DNA of 64,000 nucleotides, taken from Trichosphaerium sp. ATCC 40318 (lineage: Eukaryota; Discosea; Flabellinia; Trichosidae). The first letter of the stretch is position 1, and the number at the start of each line of letters is the position of its first letter. The DNA is taken from the NCBI GenBank assembly GCA_038496445.1, contig JALMLS010000420.1, forward strand, positions 62,001 through 126,000, in the 5' to 3' direction. Both the position numbers and the translations under genes were made by a program. The notes below the pieces were generated by a model, which had not been told where the DNA came from, did not search any database, and worked only from the letters and a program-made list of their open reading frames with translations. Positions 1 to 12,000 of this stretch are shown here, piece after piece.

Positions 1-130
1 ATGAGGGGTTTGTTCACTATCACAAAATGTCAATAAAAAAAGAGTTCTGAGAAGAAAAAATTGCGTCAAACACTTGAATTGCACCATCAGAAAAAGTTTG
101 GGCAAATGTAGTGGGGGTATTAGTTTACCA

Positions 131-308
131 CAATTGGAGACAGAAAAGGGACGTACTTCTAGATGAATACCAAAGAAGTGGAGTAAAGGCGAGCCCAGGT
201 ATGAGGCGCTCGTCTACGGATACTGTGCCCAACAATAAGGTGGTTGTTATCGAGAGAAATCCAATGTATGCAAACCCTCATGATACATGTCAGTTGGGTG
301 GTGGGTGA
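131..308 (+). CDS. Possible last exon of an unknown gene (5' part outside or unresolved)
   Basis: An open frame follows a TTAG acceptor-like site near 131 and ends in TGA at 306-308. It reads as a charged tail containing VYHNWRQKRD, a Ser-rich stretch and ERNPMYANP, which looks like a cytoplasmic tail with an NPxY-like motif. No family is recognised and no upstream exon could be placed in the first 130 bases. Its last 62 bases lie antisense to the end of the minus-strand gene at 247-1005. It may be a chance frame; the composition is protein-like but that is the only support. Confidence 0.25.
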
Positions 309-1005
309 GATGTGATTTTTGAATAAAGAAAAATGAAAAAATGAATGTACCGGCCCAAAACATATATTTGTATGTTCTGCCCGCTCGGAACTTGGCTTTA
401 CTCTGATGCCAGAATCTGTAATACGCCGACCAAAATTGTCCATACGTCCATTTCGGGCGGTACGAGCCTTCTGCTGAGACTGGTGCCATGCCTATTGCTT
501 TTGTGTATTTGTAAACGTGATATAGTGATCCCACTGTGGCGCCATACCGTGCTGAAATAGCGTTGTAAGTAAGGAGGCTCATGAAAATGGCCATTAAACA
601 ACTGCAACGTACTGGACCACCACCATATTGTCATGAAGGCCGGAAGCCTTTTTCCTATATCGTCAGCTGAAGTGACAACAGACCAAGTGTAGAGATAGTT
701 CACTTGTCACATGTAAGCAATTAATTACAGTTTAAGATGCTCTCAGTTTACCTGGGACTTGGTTACGTATCCCTGTGCCTCGCGGTACGGGTCGTTCAAA
801 TTGTACTTCATGTGGTGCCTGCTCAATTCGCTCTGCGCGTATTTTATCCCGTGATTTGAATAGTGGGTACGTTGGCAGGTCATCTGGCCGACCACCAACA
901 CTAATGACATGGGGATCCAACAAAGGGTTATTATAAGGAGCTACAAAGCATCGTCAGTCTAAATCTTAAGTGAAAGGCGTTTCTGAGGTTTGTACCGTTC
1001 TCCAT
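247..1005 (-). CDS. Unknown small membrane protein, three introns
   Basis: Four exons join in one frame. A tiny first exon, ATG GAG AAC G (start at 1005), splices with donor GTACAA to an exon reading APYNNPLLDPHVISVGG. This joins through donors GTAAAC and GTACGT to GADDIGKRLPAFMTIWWWS and then to a long last exon that ends in TAA at 247. The product is about 180 residues with a hydrophobic stretch near the C terminus (YKYMFWAGTFIFSFFFI) and many Trp and Tyr residues. Size and composition recall accessory subunits of mitochondrial inner-membrane complexes, but I do not recognise the family and make no functional call. It starts 168 bp from the divergent proteasome gene, so the two may share a promoter region. 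Confidence 0.6.
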
Positions 1006-1172
1006 TGCGAAGGTGAGGTGAATTCACCAACGAAACCAGCTAGTACTTTATACACGCGTTTGTACGCGACGAGAACCCCTGGTGACTCCAACCTAGATCG
1101 TATAGGCCAGTCAAATAAAGTACCTCCGCAGGAAAACTAAATAATTTTGCAGTTGAAAAAAACCTTACCAAA

Positions 1173-2828
1173 ATGGAGGACGAACTCGCAAAGCTCCCTG
1201 ATCTTGACCTAGCGCAAGCGTGGTTTATTTTGACACTCCCTGATCACCCAGATGCTGAGAAGTCAAAAACCAAACTACTAACTGCAATTAAAACGGATAG
1301 TGCGTATTTAGTGTAGGTGTAGATAATTAACGCGAATAGATATGTCAGCATTGTATTTAGATGTCTGTGAACAGTTAAAATTTCCTGTCGACAAAGATTT
1401 AGTTGAAACGATGCAAAAAGCTAATACAGACAAAATAAAAGCGTTGGATGATAAAATAGAGGATGCAGAGAAGAATCTAGGTGAAACTGAAGTGCGTGAA
1501 GCTCTTTTAGAGAAAGCTGAGTATTATTGCTTGATTGGCAACAAAGTACGTACTTTTACAAGTAAACCCGGCTTTTGTAACGCGACCTGTTCAGAAAGAA
1601 GCCGAAAATTGGTTTCGAGTCACAGCAGAGAAAACCGTTGGGATTGGCGGCCGCATTGACATTGTGTTGACATTGATACGCATGGGTTTGTTCTACAATG
1701 ACAACGATTTAATCACGAGGAATATTGCAAAAGCTAGAGAGTACGTACTGGAGGCGTGCAAAGTGCCGAAGGTTGCGCAGCGCTCTGTATTAATCATAGC
1801 AAACTAATAATTATTAATCAAAACAAAACCTTGGCTCTTTGTAACAATATTTTACCACTTCTTATTTGTATTCTAGTCTTATCGAAGAAGGAGGTGATTG
1901 GGATCGCCGCAACAGATTGAAGGTGTACGAGGCCTATTACATGTTATCCACGCGCAACTTTAAGGATGCTTCAACACTCCTACTCGAAACAATGGCCACA
2001 TTTACAGCCACAGAACTCATCTCCTATGAAGATTTTATTTTCTACGCAGTTCTCGCTGGCTTGTTGACGCTAGAGCGCGTTGAAATGAAAGAAAAGGCAA
2101 GCACATCACATTGGTCTTTTTTCCTGAAAAAAAAAATAATACAACAGTCAAATTTACGGTTTTTTTTAATTGTTTTATTTACGCTTTTCTTACACTCCAA
2201 AAAGGTTGTCGATTCTCCAGAAATCAAGACAGTTGTACATAACATCGAGCATTTACAAGCGTACATTGAAAACTTCTATGAGGGATCTTATGACAAGTTT
2301 TTTGTGGCTTTAGGTAACGTGACACTGCTTGTGACTGTTTTTTTTTGTTTTTTCTCACTCTTATTATTAGCTGGTGTCACTGATCGCTTAGAAAATGATC
2401 GCATATTAAGCCGTCATGCTAGGTAAGGCACCATTGATTCGATGACAAGTGTATTTTATTTATGTTTTTGTTTTGTAGATTTTATTGCCGCGAAATGCGT
2501 GTACGTGCTTACAAACAGTTGTTGCAATCATACAGGTCTATCGAACTCGGTTCTATGGCTAGCAGCTTTGGTGTATCCAATGAGTTTATTGACAAGTACG
2601 TACTCTGATTGTACATTTATTGTAGAAGCAATGTATTCTAATGCTTTGCACGATAGGGAACTGTCGCGTTTCATCTCTTTGGGTCGTCTAAATTGTAAGA
2701 TTGACAAAGTTGGTGGCGTTGTTGTAACAAACCGACCTGATTCCAAAAATGCTCAGTACCAAGCCACGATTAAGCAAGGTGATAATCTTCTCAATCGTAT
2801 TTCTAAATTGAAGGGCGTCCTTGTGTAA
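1173..2828 (+). CDS. PSMD6: 26S proteasome regulatory subunit Rpn7 / PSMD6
   Basis: This is a lid subunit of the 26S proteasome with a TPR-like N-terminal half and a PCI domain. The start [17 protein letters not shown] is in good context. Family landmarks follow in order across about seven exons: a coiled region [79 protein letters not shown]; then the PCI end [18 protein letters not shown] and [15 protein letters not shown]. The stop is TAA at 2826-2828. One intron, 2097-2204, appears to use a GC donor (AAG|GCAAGC), since the frame continues only from EMKEK to VVDSPEIK. Most other donors are GTACG or GTAAG. Length and order match the family and nothing essential appears missing. Confidence 0.95.
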
Positions 2829-3069
2829 CCACGTTCTACTGTACAAACAAATGAATGAAAAAAAAAAAATCTGTAGTAAAACTCGTAGGCAATTGCTTTG
2901 TCTAGTAAGTACACCGTGTTTTAAAGCTTTTCGTGTGTGCTGCTAGCTGGCAATGAGCTATGCCACGGCTTAATAATCGGCGGTCGATAAGTGAGGTCTG
3001 TTCGCAACCTTCAAAAAGGACAACACCGTATCTTTGTGTGGCAGTAATTACGCCCTAAAGTGTGTTAAC

Positions 3070-6000
3070 ATGCTCAGCGGTATCGCTGCGAACATACTTT
3101 CAAAGTATTTGGGAGATTACATTGAAGGTAAAGTTAAACCAAATTTGAGTGTAGACCTAAAATTATTGCCAAGGGTTGGACAAAGACAACCTCAAATTCA
3201 GTGTTGGATCTGGAAATGTTGTACTCAATAATTTGAAACTTAAGAAGACGGCACTCGATGGCATAGAGCTTCCTGTGGTAATAAAAGAAGGTGCGCACCA
3301 GCGTCAATTCGGCGTTTGAAGCTTGCCAAAACAGACTTTATGAAGCGGTAGTGTTAAAACGCTTGTAGGTTTCCTAGGGAAGTTAGAATTGCGTGTTCCA
3401 TGGCAATCTCTTGGTAGTAAACCGACAATTGTTAGAGTTGACCAAGTGTACCTGGTTGTAAGCCCAAAACCCAAGTCAGCGGTAAGTAATCGTTTCTCGT
3501 ATGGTTGGAAAAGTTTTCTCGTTTTGTGGCATCCAACCAACAACAATTGACATTTTTTTGCAAAGAACTCCGCCGAGGCGGAAGCCAAGCGAGAGCAATT
3601 CACGAAACAGCGCGCTTTACAATTGGCTGAGTTAATTGGATTGGACAAACCCGATAAAGGTGATTAAACAGTTTTTTCCTACCATTTGCACGACGTTGTC
3701 ACGCCTCACGTCTCACGTGTATTTTGTAGAGGACAAAAAAAAAGCGGACAAGGATAAAACTAAGAAGGATGATTCCTTTGTTGGAAGATTAGTGATGAAG
3801 GTGATAGATAATTTGCAGATCTTTGTTGATAGAGTGCACATCAGGTACGTTTAGTACAATAAACACGTGCTTGGGTTTTTTTTTATTTTGCCAAACCGCT
3901 CACTTCCTGGGGACCACATAGATATGAAGACGATGTATCCATACCAGGGCATCCATTCGTGTTTGGTATAACGCTGGAACACTTACACGCTCAGTCTGCC
4001 GATGATAAGTGGGAGCCAACATTCCTCCAAGTCGGTAACGACATAACGCACAAGGTACTCTATTCATTTTGTGTGAACCGAACCAAAAAAAAAAACCAAG
4101 CTAACATTATTCAAAGCTCGTTACATTGAAGAGTTTGTCTTTGTACTGGAACACTGGCAAGAACAATGCCAAGTTCCTGAAGTACAAGGATATTAATCAA
4201 ATGAAGCAGTTGATGGCACATCTGATACAAAAGGAAGAAGGCCCTAAACTTGAAAATCAATTTATTTTACACCCAATATCCGGTTTTATGAAGGTCAGTT
4301 TTCGCGTGGCGCTCATGTTTCTAACGTTTAAGTAGGCCACGCTCGATCGTGGTGAACTAAATCTTGACAGACCTCGCTTGGGCCTTCAAATGGAGCTTGA
4401 TAGCGTTGGTTTGGCGTTTGGTCGCGAGCAATACTTGTCCGCTATGAAGGCTGCCGATTTTTTTTCTTTGTACACCAAGGGCGTAAAGGTACAAATACCC
4501 AACTAATGAATCACTCACAGGAGATCTTATTTTTTTTTTTTGCAGTATCTAAAGTATCGCCCTGAACAAGGCGTACGTCCGTCTGAGGATCCAAAGGCCT
4601 GGTGGAAGTTTGCTACTGGTACCGATATCGTTGTCTTTTGAGCCCAGCAGAAGTTGTTGGTACTAATACGCATACACTAGATGCCGTTCTGAATGACGTC
4701 CGTAAGAAGCGTAGACAATGGCAGTGGGAATACATCAAATTGCGCAAAACACAAAGACTCAAGTACATAGAGGTCTTCAAAGAGCGCCAACTTAAAGGAC
4801 CAGATAAGGTTCGTGTACAGTGCTAACCAACAGTTTTTTTTTGAAAAAAACCAGCCTGCCATTGATGCTAATATGCCATAGATGTCCTCAACAAGCAAGG
4901 AAGTTATGGTGCAACTAGAAGAGATGCTATCCTATGAAGAGATATTATTGTATCGTAAGCTAGCCAATGCTGCTGTTCAAATACATAAAGAGAAGCAGAA
5001 GAACACTTCATACTTCAGTTCTTGGTTTGGCTCTTCAGAAAAGGTTCGTTTTTTTTTAATACATTGACCAAAAATACCCAAACAAGGCCTGTGTGGAGGC
5101 TGTATAACTAAATGCCCAATATAGAAAAAAAGTCCAGAAGAGGTTGCTGCAGAGAAGGAAAAGGCCATGAAGGAGCTATACGCCACCATAGACTATTCCA
5201 ACGAAAAAGCAGAAAAGGCAGTTTCAGAATTTCCTCGATTTGTACGTTGTCAAGTCCTCCTCCGCGTTTTGCGCTTCTCACTTTTTGTCAGTACGTTCAA
5301 ACACAAGTAGACGTTTTAATCAAACGCGGGTCGTTTGAGATGAGAGAAGATAGCACCAACACGGTTATACTAGAAGCGTTTTTCAATAACCTGTGCACTG
5401 CCATAAAAATAAGACCTGATTCTCAATCTGTACTTGATTTGCTCATCTATAATAACCATCTAATACTTGTCTTAGATAGAAACGCGCCTCGCAAGGGTAG
5501 AAGTGGTTGAATATCACACTTTGGTACGGTTATACTTGTGCAAATAATTATTAATTTGTTACAAACAATAATTGATTGCTATTGTGTAGAAAGGAAAGAA
5601 ACTGAGTGTAGTGACGCCAGATCTCGGCCTCACCACAACTGAAGCAGACTTTATGTCGTTCACACTAGATTTAAAACCAATTGATGTTGAGGAGCATCTA
5701 GACGTTCGATTCAGGATGAAGTCTCACTCTCTAGACATATACTTCTCTAGAGCCGTCATTGACAAAGTTGGTAAGTGGCGCCAGATGGCATTTAATTTGG
5801 TATCTCTGTCAACTTATTGTGATTAGTCGATTTCTTCGTATTACCTTCCGATTCATCGCTTGTTGACGACTTGGCAACTGCTGCGACAACGGGAGTAGAT
5901 TCGTTGACCAAACAAGCGCAGGCTCAACTGAAATACGCCGTCAAGAACAGGACAGCTATTGATATCAATTTGAATATCCAAGTACGTGCTTGAATACTCG

Positions 6001-9000
6001 ACACAAATGCTTACGCTACGCCACTAGGCGCCAACTTTGATTATCCCAGAAAACTACACTAATCCTTCTTGTCACTGTCTGATTATCGATCTTGGTCATA
6101 TCAGCTTTTCGTCAGACTTGGCCACACGATCTAAATCAGTAAGTTTAGAACACCCTCCCTTGCAATATAACCTCACTCTACTATTTAGATTCTAGCAGAT
6201 GACGATGGTGATGGAGCACCAACGATCACTGAGGACTTCTTTTACGATACATACAACCTCGATCTCACAAAGATTTACGCTGTAGTTGTTAAAGATACAG
6301 GCTCTGGCTGGAAGTCACTACTTGTACGTTGTGTTCTCGCAGCGTTTTGTGGATTCAATGCCTAAAACCGCTTCTCTTTTAGACAAATGAGCACACAGAA
6401 AAATATCAAATTATCGAAAAATTTGACATTGGCCTTGTAATGAAGGTCTTGAGTGGTGTCCAGACTAACCAACTCTCCAAAGTAAAGTGCGTACATCCAT
6501 GTCCAGCTGATTAACGTGTCCTGACCTCTATTTGCGTAGAGTTGCGGGAAGTCTACCAAAGTTGTCTGTCTCTGTGACCAAGCAAAAAACTGAAGGGTTA
6601 ATGGCCATTGCAATGTCTGTTTCCAAACCTTCTGAGATAAAACCAGCATCTCCTGTCAAGGCCAAGAAGGTGTCCCTTAGTAGGACAACTACACCTATCA
6701 ATACGCCTACACTTTCGAGTACACCTCCAAAGGGAGGCGATGGCGTAAAAACGGCGAAGGACTCTGCCAAAGCCAAGCTTAACGAATTGAAGCGCAATGC
6801 TGAAGTCACATTCGTTATTGAGTATCTTGCCGTACAAGTGCAAGAGGCGGAGGTCCTAGGCGGCCCACAACAACCGCTTATTGGTGTTGTTCTACAATCT
6901 CTGTCAACTAATCTGTGGAATACGAACCACTACAACAAAGTGGATTTGGCACTACAGAAGTTTTACGTCGAAGATCATGTCATGAAAGGTGGCAACGACC
7001 AGAATTTTCTCATCACATCCGGTGCCAGCGATAAGGATCTGATTGACATCAATTATCTTGGCGTTCTCAAAGTACAGTTTCCTTTATCTAGACTCACATC
7101 TAACGCTCCAAACAGGACTCACCAGATTACGCCCACCTAGATCACAAGATTGATGTTGATTTTGGTAAGCTTTTTATAATGGTCATCATACTTGAGCCAC
7201 TCTGACTCGGCCTTGAGGTTCCCTTGATATATGCGTCAGTAGACCTACAGTTCTTAAACTCATGAAGTACGGACTGGAGCTTGCGCAAGCACTTGCACCA
7301 CAGGAACAACCTAGCAAGGGAGGTTCTAAAGCTATCGAACAAAAGGTAGAAGCATTGGATGAAGGCGAACAAGGTGCTGTGTTACAATATTTGTTGTTGA
7401 GCTTTTTTTGGATTGCTAACCTTTTGTGCAGATCCTGTTCCTGTTCAGACAGAGGAAGAGTTGCTTGAGTTGGCTAAGACAACTTTGGTTGCTCTTACAG
7501 CCCAGCTCGATGCTGTGCGCCTTACTTTGGTGAAGGAAGGAGAACCCATCTTGACAATGGGCCTAACTGGAACCGATATTGACGTCAACATGTCCGCCGA
7601 TAACTCTATGGTGGTTAACGGCTCTATGGGCAACATTAAGATAGCAGGAGTTGACAAGGGGCCATGGCAAAACATGCTAGACTGCAAGGGCGACCAAGTC
7701 CTCAAGTTACGGTATGAAGCTTTCAACAAGATGTCTCCTACATATCCAGGTCATGACATGGCGGGTACGTCTTGGTTAAAGTCATTCTTGGCTATTGTTT
7801 TTGTGTGTTTGTGGCTCATTTATTTATTAATCAGTGAAATTGCGTATGGGATCACTAGTATTCAACTTTCTAAATGCAACCGCTCTTGAACTCGGTGAGT
7901 ACTTTGCTGTATTCAACGAAATGCAAGGTATGGTCACAAAGGCAATTAAAGACGCAGGAAAGGAAAGTTACCAGAACATCAAGGAAGCCCGAAAGGCTGG
8001 AACCAGTGCGTTACAATCTGCTTTTTTGATTTCAAAAAAATCTTGCAATCTCATTTCTTTTTTTTTTGTTGTAGAAATCAAACTTGATGTTGAAGTGGCA
8101 AATCCATACTTGTCGGTACCCACCAGTGCGACATCGGAGGATCGCCTAGTGTTGGATTTGGGATTGATTTCACTTCAGAATGAATTTTCACCAGCAGTAC
8201 GTTCCTAGGTTGTAACACTAGTGTCTCTAGCAAACTCACTCTAAACTTTTGCATAGCACACGGAGGTAGTATTGGATAAATTAGCTGTAAAGATATCATC
8301 ATTATCTCTTATGTGTGTCTACTCTGACTTGAAGAAAGACAAGCTGTTACAAGATTTTGATTTGGGTGTGAGTGTGCATCGTGCGCTCTCTGGCAACGAG
8401 ACACATACCGTCCCAGACATTTCAGTACGCTTTAGGTTTTGTTTGTCCTACGTGGCTAATAGTGTGTGGTGCTAGATCAAAACGGATTTATCTCCTATAA
8501 AATTTGCGTTAAATGAAAACCAACTCAATTTGCTCGCGGGCATTCTTACAGGTAACATGAGTGCCAAACCGGCAAGGGCAGATAAGGGTACGTATTATTA
8601 AAAAAACCCAAGAGTTGCGTGTCGCTGATTAGTGTGCTAGCGGAGCTCAGGGAAATGTCAAACATGAAGGGCGTCATTGCCGCAATTTCCAAAAATGCAG
8701 AACTTCAAAGGGCTGAGCAAGCGCCTAAGGAACCTAAAAAGCCAAAAAAAGAGAAGACCGGTAGTTGGGTACGGATGTGGAGACTTGAGACCTTTCTGTA
8801 TTGTTGACACTGTGCAAAAGGTTGCTACGGCTTTGCGTGCCTCGCTACCAGAGGTGTCTGTGTCACTTTTGAGAGGATCAGGCGTAGATGAGAACGGCAA
8901 CGAAGATGGTATTGCAAATTTTTCATTGAACGGTGCGTATTAATCATTAAACTATTTTTTTTCAAAACCGCAACCTGTTTCTTAACCATTTCCAGGTATG

Positions 9001-12000
9001 GCAACAGACGTTCAAATACTGGGCGACGGCGGTATGGAGGCAAGTGGACAAAGCGGTTAGGCATGGCGTTCTTATATATGTTTCTTAGGTTGGATTCAAA
9101 CTCAAGAGTATGATATTATCCGACGCTAAACTGGATACAAAGAATCGTTACGCTGTAAGTATTTGGCTCATATCTTCTGCGATCCGACTAATCGCCGCAA
9201 ATAGCAATTGGTGAGCCCTATTTTAAAGGGATCCAACGACGAACAAATAACATTGGCTATGGTCACTAAGCCTTCAGGTGACATGGATTTGAAGGTCAAT
9301 GTGGCTAGAATGAGGATATACCTTGTTCCAGAACCGCTTCAGGACATCTATGTACGATCACGACTCGTTTCACCAACTGCGACTTACCCAACCATCAGGT
9401 TCATGCCATGGCGTTACTAGACAAGATGAATGCTGCAACAGCGAGCATGACCAAGGCGAGTGATGCGCAATCGGATAAAGATAAAGCATCCAAGAAATCT
9501 GAAAAACAGGAAAAGACAAAGGAAGACGATGCTTTGGACAAGCCTGAAACTACCATGACCGTACGCAACATTCAAAAATCCCAAAAAACTATAGTTTGGT
9601 GGAAGCACGTGACTAAAGTGTGTAGATTGATTTGACGTTGGGGTCCCCAGAGATTTGTATGATCGAAGACAGCTCCACTTTAGCTACCAAAGCATTGCTT
9701 ACGCGGCTGGGAGACAGTCAAGTAGTGATGGTGCAAACTTCTCATGGTCAACAATCTATAAACGTCACAATCAAGGATTTGCGTGCTTCCAAGTGTATGC
9801 TTTATGCCAAGGTACGCAATCTCATGATTAAAAAAAGCGTATACGCCTTTGACTTATTGAATGCAGGATGGCGAGATGACGGAAGTTGTTGATGTGCTTC
9901 AGCCGTTCGATGTTGCTGTGCTGTTGAAAACCAACGAAGAAAAGAAACAGCTCATTGCTTTGAACATTCAGAAGCCAGTTAATACAATTGTTTCGTACAG
10001 TGATATCACATTTGCCATGCGAGTGCACAAGTCATGGATACCATTTTTAGATGAGCTCTCAAAAAAGAAAGATGGTACAGCCCATTATTGTACAAAAAGT
10101 GGATCGTAACTAAAATGAAAATAGATGCCAAACCAACAGATAACAATCCGGAAACTAAATCCGTTGTTGTTACCAGAAAAGCCATCGACGCTGCACCTGT
10201 AGACAAGGGAAAAGACGAACTGCTTATAGAGCTGATAGATGGCGATAATGATGGTAAAGACGACACTTCACTCGTAGCTTTGGATTCCGATGACGACGAT
10301 AGCGATTTTGAACCTCCAAAGAGCAGACGTATGCTTCACTCCTTGGTTTTTTACAGGTTATTGAGCGTTTTGTGTAGGCAAGAAAGGAAAAGAGGAAGTT
10401 GAGTTGGAAGAAGCCGAGGACAGTGCAGAAGCGAATGATAAGGAGACGCAAGAGGTTAGTAGTTACCTGTTTAATTATAAATGACTGACCTTGGTCTGTT
10501 TTTAAAGCTTGACGTGCAAATAGAAGGTCTTAATTTGAGTTTGATTAATGACAACTATGCTGATGGCTCCTTCTCTGTCCCTGTTGCAAAGATCCTAATC
10601 AATCAAATCGACACTGGCATTACAATGTATGCTGGAGGTAAGATGAAGTTATACACTTCAATTTCGACGTTCTATGTCGATGCCTTCCAGGATGAGCTCG
10701 CAACGTGGGAGCCTATCATTGAACCTTGGAAGCTAGAGATGCAGGTACGGCGATTGGACATTTGGTTTATGATTTGGTGTGTTTATAACAGCGTTCGTGT
10801 AGATGACGCAAGAAAAGGACAAGATGAAACTTCACCTTGTCTCCGAAGAAGTATTAAACATCACGTTTTCCAAGTCATTTATTGACACACTCTATAACTC
10901 AGCAAGTGTACGTAACGTTGTAGTTTAGTGTTATCTTTTACTAAGTGGGTTGCCGAAGATATTGCAAGACGAGGTGAAACAAGTCAAAGCCGATGATTCT
11001 GCCAAAAAGAAAAAGGCTAGCAAGTCGAAAGGCTCTCTTATGCACCCGTTTATCATTGAAAACCGCACTGGCAAACTTGTAAACTTTAGGTGGGACGGAA
11101 GTGCTCCAGAGGTATGTCATTTTTCACCTTCTTGGTTTCTTAGGTGGCTTACATTCTATTTTAGACAGCCGAAGCACTGGCCACAGGTGAGTCGCGACCT
11201 CTTGATGTAAAAGGACCAGGAAGAGGATCTGTATTGACAAAAGTGAACTATCAGCTAGCTGCCACAGTCGATGAAGATCAGTGCGTGTGCCTCCATTATT
11301 ACTATGAATTTTAACAGACCGTTTCTTACCAGAGATGCATCGTTTTGCGAGCTAACCGAACTCATGGTGAACCGAGTGGGTCGTCAGTCGTTTGCTATAT
11401 CGAAGACAGACCCAACAAAGAAAGTGATTGTTGACATCAGACGCGAACAAGGTGTTAAAATTACAACGTTCCGTAGCGACCAAGTTATCTACAACCACAC
11501 AAAATTCGATTTGCAAGTGCAAGTGCGACATCCTAGCACAAAGGAGCAGATCAAACTGCCTGATTTAGCGCCCGGAAAGTACGACAATGTTGCTTCCCCC
11601 TTTACTGGCACAAATGCCGACACGCACTTTGAATCTAACTAACGCATCTAGATGGATCGCTCTCCCACTAGAGCTCATGAAGAGCCGAGAGGAGTTAGAC
11701 ATTTGCATTAGACCATCGCTTTCATACGAATGGTCGACATGGCATCAAAAGTCAGAAAACGATGCAACATACATGCATTGCAAGCACACGAGCGAGAATA
11801 GAATTTGGATGGCACTTGGACACATTGAGGTTGTGCCAATCCCTGGTGGGTCTGACTCTACATTGCACTTGTATGCACCTTATGAATGCTCCAACTTCTT
11901 GTGCATGCCAGTCAACTATCAAGTACGGACAGGACATCCTTTGTTAAAATATTGGCTGTCTTCTAATTGCTCACTCTCTTTTACAGGTTGTTGCTGGCAA

